A stretch of DNA of 64,000 nucleotides from Streptomyces sp. Je 1-332 (lineage in GTDB: Bacteria; Actinomycetota; Actinomycetes; Streptomycetales; Streptomycetaceae), in the NCBI RefSeq assembly GCF_040730185.1, contig NZ_CP160402.1:2976001-3040000 (forward strand), written 5' to 3'. Numbering within the stretch: the stretch's first letter is position 1; every line of letters begins with the position of its first letter. A program made the position numbers and the translations under genes. Shown here piece by piece: positions 47,001 to 55,549 of this stretch. The notes below the pieces were generated by a model that searched no databases, was not told the origin of the DNA, and worked only from the letters and a program-made list of their open reading frames with translations.

Positions 47001-47503
47001 AGCTCCCCCTGAAGCTTAACCAACATGAGCCCGAAGACGACTAGTTCGAAATGTATTTTGAGTACTCTGCGGAATGAACGACGTCACAGAGAAACAGTTC
47101 AAGAACAGTCGGAATTAACCGGCGCCCGACACGAGGCATTCCTCACGTCGGCATGCTTGGCCGGACATCAACACCTACGAAACACTGGCAATGCCCCCGT
47201 CCCCCGTGGACACCCGATGCGCGAATCGCACATTTCGGATTCAAGACATCCGCACGGGACGTCAGTTGTTGCACAGTAACCAAAGCGGCCTCCCATAGTC
47301 AACGCGCCCCGGTCAATGCTCCACTCTCCAAATTACGGGAAACCTCATTGTATGATCGTGGGACGCCAGCTACGCGTGCGGCACATGGTTAGACACGGCG
47401 TAAACAGACTCACGGGTAACACACGCGAGCCTCCCGGCACACCGTCCTGTGAGGAATGGTGCGCCGGGAGGCCGCGGTGATCAACAAATCCTGGTGCTCA
47501 AGC
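47001..47503. other. AT-richer intergenic border between cluster and chromosome
   Basis: About 500 nt, visibly lower in GC than its surroundings. It holds no open frame with streptomycete codon bias. Its left part must carry the promoter of the regulator; its right part ends in a terminator hairpin (47429-47472). No tRNA, att-like repeat or insertion sequence was found, although this is the natural right border of the lipopeptide cluster. Confidence 0.6.
47429..47472 (-). terminator. Terminator of the HAD phosphatase gene
   Basis: 15-bp stem with one mismatch, arms 47429-47443 and 47458-47472, loop of 14 nt. It lies 31 nt downstream of the phosphatase stop on the minus strand. Confidence 0.8.
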
Positions 47504-48130
47504 CTAGGACAACTGGCCGTCATAGTCGGGCAACTTGAATGTACGCTCGGCGTGCCCGCCCTCGAAGTCCGTCCCGTTGTTACCGATATTGGCGATGATC
47601 GTGTAGCCGAGCCCTTCGATCTGGGCCCGCTTCGCGGCCTTGAACTCGGCCGGGCTGCCGAAGAGATCGCCGATGGAGCGCTGGTAGAGGCCGGCCACCG
47701 GGTAGCCCACGGACTTCAGGTTCGCCTTCGTCACGAACTCGATCAGGTCAGGGCGCGCGGTGACGAAGAACACAGCCACACCATGGTCGTTGGCGTACTG
47801 GGCCAGTTCGAGCACCGGCTCGACCTCGGGGGTCGGCGGGAACGGATGGAAGTGCGTCTCCAGGGAGGTGTTGTCGATGTCGAGGACGATCGCCTGCTTC
47901 TGGCCCGCGCCCTCTTCGATGCGCCTTTCCAGATACGGGCGGGCCTCGTCGGTCACCTCGAGCACATCGCGCTGCCAGGTGCCGTAGTCGACTCCGGCCG
48001 CCGCCGCCACCGTGGCCCGGGTGGTCTGCTGCGCGGCGGGCTGGTCGGCCTGCGCCCCGCCGACCACGCCGAAGCCCCATATGGTCGCCACCGCGACGGT
48101 GGTTCCCACACGCCGTCTCCACTGCGCCAT
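47504..48130 (-). CDS. Secreted HAD-family acid phosphatase
   Basis: Protein of 208 aa. The N-terminal MAQWRRRVGTTVAVATIWG segment and a site after GGAQA form a signal peptide. The HAD motifs are VLDIDNTSLE (nucleophile Asp and acid Asp), FFVTARPD (Thr of motif II) and IANIGNNGTDFEGG (late acidic motif). The family (class B-like acid phosphatases) hydrolyses phosphomonoesters outside the cell. AAGGGGA serves as ribosome site. It appears to be a single-gene unit outside the lipopeptide cluster. Confidence 0.88.
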   Translation of the reverse strand: MAQWRRRVGTTVAVATIWGFGVVGGAQADQPAAQQTTRATVAAAAGVDYGTWQRDVLEVTDEARPYLERRIEEGAGQKQAIVLDIDNTSLETHFHPFPPTPEVEPVLELAQYANDHGVAVFFVTARPDLIEFVTKANLKSVGYPVAGLYQRSIGDLFGSPAEFKAAKRAQIEGLGYTIIANIGNNGTDFEGGHAERTFKLPDYDGQLS

Positions 48131-48498
48131 CGTATGAACGTCCCCTTGTGAAGTGCTGCGAAGTGCGGCGCCCAGTGCCGCCCGATGACGTCAACCTAAG
48201 CCGCGCGAAAGGGAGTTGTCGCAGGTGCTGGCCACAACCGGAGGGGGGCCTCAGGTGGCACGTGTCATGTACCGAGCACGTCGTCCGGCTTGCGCCGAAG
48301 CGGCTTGATCCGTGGCAGGTTGCTGCCACGGGCTGCGGTCGTCGACGATGACGCTGCTCGGCCACCGTGCCCGCTGGGCGCGACGGCGGCTGCGGCTGCG
48401 GCTGCGGCTGCGGCTGCGGCTGCGGCTGCGGCTGCGGCTGCGGCTGAGCCATCAGCGGTACGGGGTGTGCGAGGCACCGTCCTTCGGCTCCGCACCGG
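48131..48498. other. Intergenic stretch holding a hexanucleotide repeat
   Basis: About 370 nt between the phosphatase and a small membrane protein gene. Apart from the GGCTGC repeat at 48388-48446 I see no convincing gene. Open frames across it consist of poly-Ala, poly-(PQ) or Leu/Arg runs made by the repeat itself. Confidence 0.6.
48388..48446. repeat. Tandem GGCTGC hexanucleotide repeat
   Basis: Almost ten uninterrupted copies of GGCTGC. It lies 52 nt downstream of the stop of the small membrane protein gene (minus strand). The repeat has the form of a slippage-prone microsatellite. Confidence 0.95.
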
Positions 48499-48780
48499 TC
48501 AGGCGAGCACGACCCAGTCCATGACCAGGGCGGCCACCAGGCCGACGGCGAGGAGATAGCTGCCGAGCCTGGTCCGACCGCGCCTGCTGAGTTCGATCAC
48601 CAGGCCGCAGAGGACGAGCAGCAGCCCGTACACCCCCACGACCAGCACGGACGACCGGCTCGCCAGGCGTACGGCGAGCACTACGGCCGCCGCGGCCATC
48701 AGCACCGAGGCCGCGGCGATCCGTATGCGCCGGGCCTGGCGCGGCGTGAGGCCTGCCCGTATCTGGTCTGACGTGCTCAT
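48499..48780 (-). CDS. Small membrane protein, unknown function
   Basis: Protein of 93 aa with three hydrophobic helices, about residues 20-40 (IRIAAASVLMAAAAVVLAV), 46-63 and 73-92. A short basic N-terminus, TPRQARRIR, probably stays in the cytoplasm. I do not recognise the family. It is separated from the response regulator gene by 77 nt and may be read from the same transcript. Confidence 0.7.
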   Translation of the reverse strand: MSTSDQIRAGLTPRQARRIRIAAASVLMAAAAVVLAVRLASRSSVLVVGVYGLLLVLCGLVIELSRRGRTRLGSYLLAVGLVAALVMDWVVLA

Positions 48781-48857
48781 GGTTCAGGATCGTAATCGAA
48801 TGGGACGGTGGCCGATGCATCATGCATGCTTCCGGCCGCCGCCCCGTGCGTCCGGGC

Positions 48858-49535
48858 TCACGAGCGCAGGTACGCGAGGACCGCGAGCACTCGGCGGTGG
48901 GTTCCGTCTCCGGGTGGCAGATCCAGCTTGCCGAGGATGTTGCCGATGTGTTTGCCCACCGCCGCCTCGCTGACGACGAGTTCGGCGGCGATCGACGCGT
49001 TCGACCTGCCCTCGGCCACCAGGCCGAGCACCTCGCGCTCGCGCGGCGTGAGTTGTTCCAGGGGGTCGCGGCGGCGCCTGATCAACTGCCGTACGACCTC
49101 CGGGTCCACGACCGTCCCGCCGTCCGCGACCCGCGTCACCGCGTCGGCGAACTGCTCGACCTGGCCCACCCGGTCCTTGAGCAGATATCCGACGCCGGTG
49201 CCGTCGCCGGTGTCCAGGAGCTCGGCGGCGTACGAACGTTGCACGTACTGGCTGAGCACCAGGACCGGAAGCGTCGGCCGCCAGGACCGCAGGGCGAGGG
49301 CCGCGCGCAGGCCCTCGTCCTGGAAGGTGGGCGGCATGCGTACGTCGGTCAGGACGAGGTCCGGTTCGTGCGCGTCGACGGCGGCGCGCAGCCCTTCCGC
49401 GTCGCCGAGCGCGGCCGGCACTTCATGACCGAAGCGGGCGAGCAGGCCGATGAGCCCCTCACGGAGCAGCACGCTGTCCTCGGCGACGACGACCCTCAGT
49501 CGGCGGTGAGGTCCTGCGGGTGCTGGGCTCGGCAC
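48858..49535 (-). CDS. NarL/FixJ-family response regulator
   Basis: Protein of 225 aa. The receiver domain has acidic residues AEDS, the phospho-acceptor Asp in LVLTDVRMPP and Lys in GYLLKDR. The C-terminal LuxR helix-turn-helix (LTPREREVLGLVAEGRSNASIAAELVVSEAAVGKHIGNIL) binds DNA. It overlaps the 3' end of the histidine kinase gene by 40 nt if the GTG at 49535 is used. The two form a two-component system; signal and targets are unknown. Confidence 0.92.
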   Translation of the reverse strand: MPSPAPAGPHRRLRVVVAEDSVLLREGLIGLLARFGHEVPAALGDAEGLRAAVDAHEPDLVLTDVRMPPTFQDEGLRAALALRSWRPTLPVLVLSQYVQRSYAAELLDTGDGTGVGYLLKDRVGQVEQFADAVTRVADGGTVVDPEVVRQLIRRRRDPLEQLTPREREVLGLVAEGRSNASIAAELVVSEAAVGKHIGNILGKLDLPPGDGTHRRVLAVLAYLRS

Positions 49536-50773
49536 GGTATCTCCACGGACAGTACGGTCGGGCCGCCGGGTGGGCTGGTGAGCGTCAGTGTGCCATCGAG
49601 CACCGCGAGCCGGTCGGCCAGGCCGGTGAGGCCGGTGCCGCGGCCGGGGTCCGCGCCGCCTTTCCCCTCGTCGCGCACGTCTATACGGAGAGTGCCCTGC
49701 TCGTGCCGTGCGCGGATGTGCGCACGGGGCGCGTCGCTGTGGCGGGCGATGTTGGTGAGTGCTTCCCGAGTGGCGAAGTACGCGGCGGACTCCACGGGTT
49801 CGGGGAGGCGCGGCAGACCGGCCAGGTCGGTGTCCACGGGGATCGGGGAGCGGTCGGCGGCGTCTTCGACGGCGGCGGCGAGGCCGTAGTCGACGAGGAC
49901 CTGGGGGTGGATGCCGCGGATGAGCTCACGCAGTTCCGTGAGCACGTTCCCCGCCTCGTCGTGGGCCGTGGCGAGCTGGTCCGCGAGGGGGCTGCCGGGG
50001 GCGGCGTCGAGCCTGGCGAGGCCCAGGGTCATGGTGAGCGCGACGAGCCGCTGCTGGGCACCGTCGTGCAAGTCCCTTTCAATGCGCCGCCGTTCGGCTT
50101 CGAAGGCGTCGACGAGACGGGCCCTGGAACGGGTGACTTCCGCCAGCTGGGCGGCCAGCTCGGCCTCGCGGGGCGCGAGGAGGAGGCGGACGAGGGAGGC
50201 TCGTGCGGTGGCGTAGGCGCCGAGGGGGTGGAGCAGCGCGGCGAGCAGGACGAGACCGAGGAGAGCGGTGGCGAAAGCGTGCGGGTAATCGCTGACGATC
50301 CACAGCTTGGCCGCGCGTATCTCCCCTCCATCGAGGGCGAGTTGGACAGGCGCGGCGATGAGGAGGGCGGGGGCGCCGACGGTGCAGGCGAGCACGAGCA
50401 GATCGAGGGGCCACAGCACGAGGGCGAACAGCACGGCGTACGCGAGCTCACGCCAGGTGGCCTGCTCCCTGAAACGCACCTTGAACCAGGCGAGGACGCC
50501 GGGGGCTTCGGGGGTGCGGTGGGGCGAGCGGGCGGTGGGGGCGGGGTCGACGATACGGAGCCGGCGGCGTTCGATGGCGGCGATGGGGATGCCGGTGAGG
50601 GCCAGGAGAGGAAGAAGGGGGAGCCCTACGAGAACGAGGGCGAGGCCAGCACTGACGACAAGAGCAAGCACCCCACCGACCAGAACCAGACTCCCGAGCA
50701 ACACACCCCCCAGAAGGTAGAAGACACCCCTCCAGGCCGCCCGACTCCCCACCCACACAGTTTCCCTGGCCAT
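49496..50773 (-). CDS. Sensor histidine kinase (HisKA_3 type)
   Basis: Kinase of 425 aa from ATG 50773 (MARETV). Membrane segments lie at about 16-50 and 110-195, with little extracellular sequence. The dimerization box ERRRIERDLHDGAQQRL carries the phosphorylated His, and the HATPase domain shows EALTNIARHS and GTGLTGLADR. It is the partner of the response regulator encoded directly downstream. An in-frame upstream extension to 51001 is Pro/Cys-rich and overlaps the acyl-CoA synthetase gene, so I do not use it. Confidence 0.9.
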   Translation of the reverse strand: MARETVWVGSRAAWRGVFYLLGGVLLGSLVLVGGVLALVVSAGLALVLVGLPLLPLLALTGIPIAAIERRRLRIVDPAPTARSPHRTPEAPGVLAWFKVRFREQATWRELAYAVLFALVLWPLDLLVLACTVGAPALLIAAPVQLALDGGEIRAAKLWIVSDYPHAFATALLGLVLLAALLHPLGAYATARASLVRLLLAPREAELAAQLAEVTRSRARLVDAFEAERRRIERDLHDGAQQRLVALTMTLGLARLDAAPGSPLADQLATAHDEAGNVLTELRELIRGIHPQVLVDYGLAAAVEDAADRSPIPVDTDLAGLPRLPEPVESAAYFATREALTNIARHSDAPRAHIRARHEQGTLRIDVRDEGKGGADPGRGTGLTGLADRLAVLDGTLTLTSPPGGPTVLSVEIPCRAQHPQDLTAD

Positions 50774-50939
50774 GGGGGCCACGGTAGGGCAGGTCTGGCA
50801 CAGGGCGGACGCGGGGCAATCTGTTCGTTCGCAGGTGAACGCGGGGCAATCGGGCGGGTGGGCGGGAAGGCCTGTTCGGCGCGAGGCGGATGCGGGGCAA
50901 TCGGGCGGGTGGGTGGGGGCCCCGGCAGGGGAAACACGC

Positions 50940-52622
50940 TCAGGCCGGCAGCAGGCCCTCGCGGCCCTGGGCGCGGTACAGCCCCAGCAGCACGGACTCA
51001 TCGGCGGAGGTGAACCGCCGGTAGACCCCCACCCCGGAGCCGAGGCCGGGGCCGGAGCCGGGGCGCCACCAGACAGACCCCCCGCAGCGGAAACCCTCCC
51101 GCCGCAGAACAGAGCGGGCCACCTTGTTGGTGGCCGTAACCGGCATACGCCCGACCACCCGCACGAACCGAGGCGCCATCTTCGTCCCCAGGTCCGGCTG
51201 GGCCAGGAGGAACTCGGCGAAGGCGAGGGGATCGAACTCCACCCCGGCCCGCGGACAGACCGCGGCCATCACCTGATCCCCCGCCACAGGATCAGGAACC
51301 GCGTACACCGCGACGGCGGCCGCCCCCTCCCACCGCGCAAGGATGTTCTCGATCATCGCCGCCGCCAGGTTCTCGCTGTCCACCCGCAGCCGGTCGTCCG
51401 TACGCCCCGCGAAGTAGAGGAACCCCTCCGCGTCCCTATAGAAGAGATCCCCCGTCCAGTACCAGCCGTCCCGAAGCCGCGCCGCATCCGCCTCGGAGTT
51501 CCGCCAGTACCCCTGGAACGGCGTGCGCCCCTTGTTCACCAACTCCCCTATCGCCGCCTCCCCGTTCAGCAGCCTGCCGTCCGCCGCGAAGACAGCGACC
51601 GGGCACTCCTCCCGCGTCCCGGGATCCACCACCGCCAGTTCGTCCCCCGGCGCCGGCCGCCCGATGGCCCCGGCCGGCGTGTCCGGCGTTCGCTGGATCG
51701 CGGCCCCGCCCTCCGAAGACCCGTACCCCTCGACAAGCCTCGCCCCGAACCGCTTCTCGAAGCGTGCCGCGTCCACCGCACCGGCCTCCGTGCCGAAGCC
51801 CATCAGGAGGGGGTTGTCCGTGTCGTCGGGGCGTTCGGGCGTGGCCAGGATGTACTGCACAGCCCTGCCCACGTACGTGAAGTACGTGACCCCGTGCGCC
51901 CGTACGTCGTCCAGGAACGCCGAGGCCGAGAAGCGCCGCCGCAGCGCCACCCCCGCCCCGGCCGCCAGCGCGGGCGCCCAGTCCGCGATCACCGCGTTGC
52001 CGTGGAACATGGGCATGCAGATGTAGTGGACGCCCTCCGGGCCGAGCCGGAAGTGGCCGGCCAGGGACTGCCCGGCCGCCGCGAGACGCCCCTGGGTGCA
52101 GATCGCGGCCTTGGGCGCGCCCGTCGACCCGGAGGTGAAGTAGAGCAGCATCCGCCTCGACGGGGTCGCCGTCCGCGAGATCTCCGGGCGCGCGTCCGCA
52201 TAAGGGGCAAGCAGCTCCCCGTACGCCTCCGTGTCCGTCACCAGGACGCGCACGCCCGGGAGTTGCAGGCCGTCGAGGAGGGCGAGATGCGCCCGTTCCG
52301 TGATCAGTACCCGGCAGTCTGTGTGCACGATGTCGCGGGCCAGTTCCGCGCCCCTGCGCGTGGGGTTGATGCCCGCTACCGCCGCGCCCGCGAGCGCCGC
52401 CGCGCTCAGCCACAGGGGGTACTCGGGGGTGTTGTCGAGCAGCACGCCGACGTGCGGCTCCACCCCTCTCGGCAGCAGGTCGGCCAGGAGCGCCGCCCTC
52501 ACCGCGGCGCCCGCCGCGACCTGGTGGTGCGTCATCTCCTGGTGCTCGAAGCGCACCCCGGGGCGGTGGTCGCCCCAGCGCGCCCGCACGAGTTCCGCGA
52601 CGGTGCTCCCGGTGGACTCCAT
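50940..52622 (-). CDS. Acyl-CoA synthetase (FadD-like AMP-dependent ligase)
   Basis: Protein of 560 aa from ATG 52622 (MESTGS). Motifs: YFTSGSTGAPKA (P-loop), EGYGSSEGG, WYWTGDLFYRD and RTDDRLRVDSENLA hinge. It activates a carboxylic acid as CoA thioester. The GTG at 52709 in the same frame would add 29 residues without a better ribosome site. The end of the protein is Gly/Pro-rich, WWRPGSGPGLGSG. It is distinct from the FAAL of the cluster and 17 kb away, so it is probably part of general fatty acid metabolism. Confidence 0.85.
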   Translation of the reverse strand: MESTGSTVAELVRARWGDHRPGVRFEHQEMTHHQVAAGAAVRAALLADLLPRGVEPHVGVLLDNTPEYPLWLSAAALAGAAVAGINPTRRGAELARDIVHTDCRVLITERAHLALLDGLQLPGVRVLVTDTEAYGELLAPYADARPEISRTATPSRRMLLYFTSGSTGAPKAAICTQGRLAAAGQSLAGHFRLGPEGVHYICMPMFHGNAVIADWAPALAAGAGVALRRRFSASAFLDDVRAHGVTYFTYVGRAVQYILATPERPDDTDNPLLMGFGTEAGAVDAARFEKRFGARLVEGYGSSEGGAAIQRTPDTPAGAIGRPAPGDELAVVDPGTREECPVAVFAADGRLLNGEAAIGELVNKGRTPFQGYWRNSEADAARLRDGWYWTGDLFYRDAEGFLYFAGRTDDRLRVDSENLAAAMIENILARWEGAAAVAVYAVPDPVAGDQVMAAVCPRAGVEFDPLAFAEFLLAQPDLGTKMAPRFVRVVGRMPVTATNKVARSVLRREGFRCGGSVWWRPGSGPGLGSGVGVYRRFTSADESVLLGLYRAQGREGLLPA

Positions 52623-52698
52623 GGCCGCGCACCATAACTGATGCGCCGTCAGATAGGGAGAGAGGGCTTCTCGGGTCACGGAGGGAACCGAGGAGGCA

Positions 52699-52742
52699 GG
52701 TCCGCGCACACCGTGCCGGTCATGGACGGCGTGCGCGGAACC
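52699..52742 (-). terminator. Hairpin downstream of the LPMO gene
   Basis: Imperfect GC-rich inverted repeat, arms about 52699-52717 and 52724-52742. It lies 37 nt after the LPMO stop and just inside the 5' region of the acyl-CoA synthetase gene. Confidence 0.65.
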
Positions 52743-52778
52743 AACCCGTGGGGAATACCGTGGCGCTTGAAGCCCTGC

Positions 52779-53381
52779 TCAGAACTTGACGTCGGAGCAG
52801 GCGTAGAACGCGTTCGCCGTGTCGTGGACCGTCCACACCGCGACGATCACGTGGTGACCGCTCCTGCCGCCGGGAATCGTTCCGGAGTGCGAGAGCGTGG
52901 CGGGCGGCTGCTGTCCGTTGTAGGGGACGTTGAGGAACGGGGCCGTGTCGAGGGCGGCGCGGGTGACCGGCTTGCTCTCGTCCCAACCCTGCTTGGTTAT
53001 GTAGTACTTGAAGTCGGTGGTGCGGTGACGTGCGGTGAACTGCCAGCGGAAGCTGTAGTTCTGACCTGCGCTGACACTGGTCGTCGGCCAGGCTCCGCCG
53101 CCCGGCGCCTTCGGCTGGTTGAGCGAGTCGAAGCCGCCGATGCCCGCCGAGCAGATCTTGCCGTCGGCCGGCCCTGACGCCGGGAAACCCTTGGGGCCCT
53201 CGACGCTCTGGGGTTCGTACTGGATGGAACCGCAGCCGCTCACCGTGCCGTTGGCACAGTTGATCTGGCGGCTGGCGGGCAGGTCGGTGTATCCGTGGCC
53301 GCTCGCGCCGCCGGACGAGAGCGCGAAGGCCCCGACCGTGGTGGCGCCGAGCAGGGCCGCGTACAACTTCTTGTTTCGCAT
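52779..53381 (-). CDS. Lytic polysaccharide monooxygenase, AA10 (chitin/cellulose binding)
   Basis: Secreted copper enzyme of 200 aa. The signal peptide ends at ASG, so His29 becomes the mature N-terminus (HGYTDLP). With His119 (TARHR) it forms the histidine brace for copper. Cys pairs and the YYITKQGWDE and HSGTIPGGRSGHHVIVAVW regions fit AA10. It oxidatively cleaves chitin or cellulose. In S. coelicolor an AA10 LPMO near cslA-glxA is linked to the hyphal glycan, and here too those genes lie 5 kb away. Upstream there is a DasR-like site and a set of 10-bp repeats. Confidence 0.93.
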   Translation of the reverse strand: MRNKKLYAALLGATTVGAFALSSGGASGHGYTDLPASRQINCANGTVSGCGSIQYEPQSVEGPKGFPASGPADGKICSAGIGGFDSLNQPKAPGGGAWPTTSVSAGQNYSFRWQFTARHRTTDFKYYITKQGWDESKPVTRAALDTAPFLNVPYNGQQPPATLSHSGTIPGGRSGHHVIVAVWTVHDTANAFYACSDVKF

Positions 53382-53441
53382 GCTGCCGCTCCAGGGGAAA
53401 CGTGGGGGTTCCGTGAGCCGTGCGCGCGCTGCGGCACTGCG

Positions 53442-53530
53442 GGTGCAGTGGGATGCAGTGAGTTGCTTTGAGTTGCTTTGAGTTGCAGTGAATTGCAGTG
53501 GCTTTGCGTTGAGTTGCGATGAACTGCAAT
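53442..53530. repeat. Degenerate 10-bp repeats upstream of the LPMO gene
   Basis: About nine imperfect direct copies of a GTTGCAGTGA-like unit at 10-bp spacing, roughly one helical turn each. They lie 60-150 nt upstream of the LPMO start, between it and the DasR-like site. The tract is much richer in A+T than its surroundings. Confidence 0.8.
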
Positions 53531-53536
53531 GAACAC

Positions 53537-53552
53537 TGCGGTCTAGACCAAG
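53537..53552. promoter_or_regulatory. DasR-responsive element-like site (dre)
   Basis: TGCGGTCTAGACCAAG matches the dre consensus ASTGGTCTAGACCAST at 12 of 16 positions, with the palindromic core GGTCTAGACC intact. DasR is the GntR repressor of N-acetylglucosamine and chitin use in streptomycetes. The site lies about 155 nt upstream of the LPMO start and just past the end of the kinase gene. Confidence 0.75.
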
Positions 53553-53558
53553 CCCAGA

Positions 53559-54272
53559 TTATGGGCGGTAGTTGAACATGTCCATACCAACCGTGGAGAC
53601 GATCCGATCGCAGCGGTGGCGCGACTTCTCCACGAGATCGCCGTTCGGGCTGTCGTTCGTCGCCACCCAGGCCGCCGCCCCGTCGACTGTCAGGCCACCC
53701 GCCAACTGCCTTTCGATCAGGCGCTGTTGGCGTACCTCCGCTGGTGCCGCCACATACCAGCACTCCCCCATCAGCTCCCGCGCCGCACGCCAGCCGGGCA
53801 GATCGCAGGCCAGATAGTTCCCCTCGGTGACGACGAGCCTGGCGTGCGGCGGGACCCGGTGCCGGGCGGCCACCGGTTCGTGGAGAGTGCGGTCGTAGTC
53901 GGGTACGTAGATGTCGTGGCCGGTGTCGGAGAGGACCCGGCCGAGCAGCGCTCCGTACCCCCGTACGTCGAAACTCGGCTCCGAGCCCTTGCGGGAGGTC
54001 AGGGAGAGGCGCTCCAGCTGATCGTTCGAGAGGTGGAAACCGTCGAGCGGCAGATACGCGGCTCCCTCGCCGATCTCCTCCACCAGCGCACGCGCGAACG
54101 TCGACTTGCCGGCGCCGGGCGGCCCCGCGATCCCGAGGAGGGTGCGGGGCCGGTCCGCGGTCAGCCGCCAGGCGTCCCGGGCCAGGGCCGCGAGGCCGGG
54201 GGCATCGGCGGTGGCTCGCTCAGGGGCGTGGCCAGGTACTACTTGCTCAGGGGCGTGGTCATCGTTCTCCAT
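53559..54272 (-). CDS. Nucleoside/nucleotide kinase family protein (uridine-kinase-like)
   Basis: P-loop kinase of 237 aa. Walker A is GIAGPPGAGKST, PLDGFHLSNDQL is the substrate-side Asp region, and VVTEGNYLACD corresponds to the VEGxxxL motif of the uridine/pantothenate kinase group. The actual substrate is not certain; a sugar or nucleoside is possible. It overlaps the 3' end of the band-7-like gene by 14 nt, suggesting one transcript. The region next to its stop holds the DasR-like site that serves the LPMO gene. Confidence 0.82.
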   Translation of the reverse strand: MENDDHAPEQVVPGHAPERATADAPGLAALARDAWRLTADRPRTLLGIAGPPGAGKSTFARALVEEIGEGAAYLPLDGFHLSNDQLERLSLTSRKGSEPSFDVRGYGALLGRVLSDTGHDIYVPDYDRTLHEPVAARHRVPPHARLVVTEGNYLACDLPGWRAARELMGECWYVAAPAEVRQQRLIERQLAGGLTVDGAAAWVATNDSPNGDLVEKSRHRCDRIVSTVGMDMFNYRP

Positions 54273-55449
54273 GCCCCGTATAGAACGCCACCGTCAGGTC
54301 CTTGACCAAGGCCTTGCGCTCGTAGTCGTCGAGCTCGACGAGACCGCGGGTGGTCAGCCGGGTCACCGTGTCCTCGACGGAGTCCACCACCGAGGTGAGC
54401 ACGCTGTCGCGATGCCGTGCGTCCAGGGCGGCGACCCGGCGCAGCCGCATGGTGTCGGCGATCTCGGGGGCGTACTCGATGCGGGTCGGCTGGGCGGAGA
54501 AGATCTCGACGCCGACCGGTTCGGCCTCCGCCGCGAGCATCCGGGTGAGCGCGTCGCCCACCGCGTCCGCGTCGCGCAGGGTCGGGGTGTCGTCGTGGAA
54601 GGCGTCGGCGGGCAGCCGGGACAGGACACGGGCGGTCGCCGCCTCGACGCACTCGCGCAGATACTCCTGGTGGTCGGCGACGCCGAGGGTCGCGCGCGCC
54701 GCGTCCTTGACCCGCCAGACCACGAGGACGACGACCCGCAGCGCGACCCCGCCCCGGTCCACCGCGGGCATCGGCTCGCTGCGCCAGTGCCGCAGGCGTA
54801 CGTCGACACGGCGGCGCAGGAGGAGTGGGTTGACCCACATCAGGCCGGTGCGGCGGACGCTGCCGCGGTAGCGCCCGAAGAGGGAGAGCACCCACGCCGA
54901 GCCGACCCGGCCGCGGGCGAGCCCGCCGAACCCGAACAGGGCGAGCGCGCCCGACCCGGCGAGGGAGGCCCACTGCGCGATGCCGAGCCCGGCGTTCGTG
55001 TCGTAGCCGCCGCGCCCGTCGGGCCAGGGCAGCCCGGCCGCTCGCGCCAGCGGCTCCGGCAGCACCCCCGCCCAGCACAGCGCGGCCGCGCACCCGGCGA
55101 CCCCGGCGCTCCCGCCGAGCACACCGACCGCCCCGGGCAGCACGCGGGCCGGCCGCTCGCCGAGCGCCGGATCCACCTCGGGCAGCGGGCGCGGGGCCAC
55201 CCTCGCCGGGGGCCGCCGGGCGGCGCGGGGCTGCTCACCCGTTCCGTGCCGCCGCCCCACCACGGCGGGCGACAGCGAGACCCCGGGGTCACCGGGATCG
55301 TCACGGAAGAGCAGATGGATGGGGATCTCGGTGGTGGCCTCGCTGTGAATCAGACGCGGCGGTCGCGCGGCGGGCGTATCCGGGGCGCCGGTGGCCCGCG
55401 GTTCCTCGGGCTGAGGGGCCTGTGACCGTGATGCCGCTGTCGCACTCAT
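54259..55449 (-). CDS. SPFH/band-7 domain membrane protein
   Basis: Protein of 396 aa from ATG 55449, which has a GGAGG ribosome site. Residues 1-90 are Pro/Arg-rich and probably cytoplasmic; two hydrophobic segments follow near 88-115 and 130-160. Then comes a band-7 fold: TGLMWVNPLLLRRRVDVRLRHW, VALRVVVLVVWRVKDA and EAEPVGVEIFSAQPTRIEYAPEIADTM. SPFH proteins form membrane scaffolds. A role in the cell envelope is likely but unspecified. Confidence 0.82.
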   Translation of the reverse strand: MSATAASRSQAPQPEEPRATGAPDTPAARPPRLIHSEATTEIPIHLLFRDDPGDPGVSLSPAVVGRRHGTGEQPRAARRPPARVAPRPLPEVDPALGERPARVLPGAVGVLGGSAGVAGCAAALCWAGVLPEPLARAAGLPWPDGRGGYDTNAGLGIAQWASLAGSGALALFGFGGLARGRVGSAWVLSLFGRYRGSVRRTGLMWVNPLLLRRRVDVRLRHWRSEPMPAVDRGGVALRVVVLVVWRVKDAARATLGVADHQEYLRECVEAATARVLSRLPADAFHDDTPTLRDADAVGDALTRMLAAEAEPVGVEIFSAQPTRIEYAPEIADTMRLRRVAALDARHRDSVLTSVVDSVEDTVTRLTTRGLVELDDYERKALVKDLTVAFYTGHGER

Positions 55450-55549
55450 CCTTGCCTCCACCTCATCGGTGCCTCGATCCCGTCCATGCCGCGGCCACTT
55501 CCGCTCTCCTGATCCGCACCCCTGGAGCGCGTGGCCCCGCACAGCTGGT

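Noticed and set aside
47025..47279. Small gene in the AT-richer border region.
   Set aside because: No streptomycete codon bias, no ribosome site and no recognisable protein.
47748..48452. Protein starting with a long poly-(PQ) tract.
   Set aside because: The tract is only the GGCTGC repeat read on the other strand, and the remainder is a shadow of the phosphatase gene.
50940..52622. Acyl-CoA synthetase as part of the lipopeptide cluster.
   Set aside because: It lacks FAAL features, lies beyond the cluster border with housekeeping-like neighbours, and the cluster already has its own FAAL and ACP.
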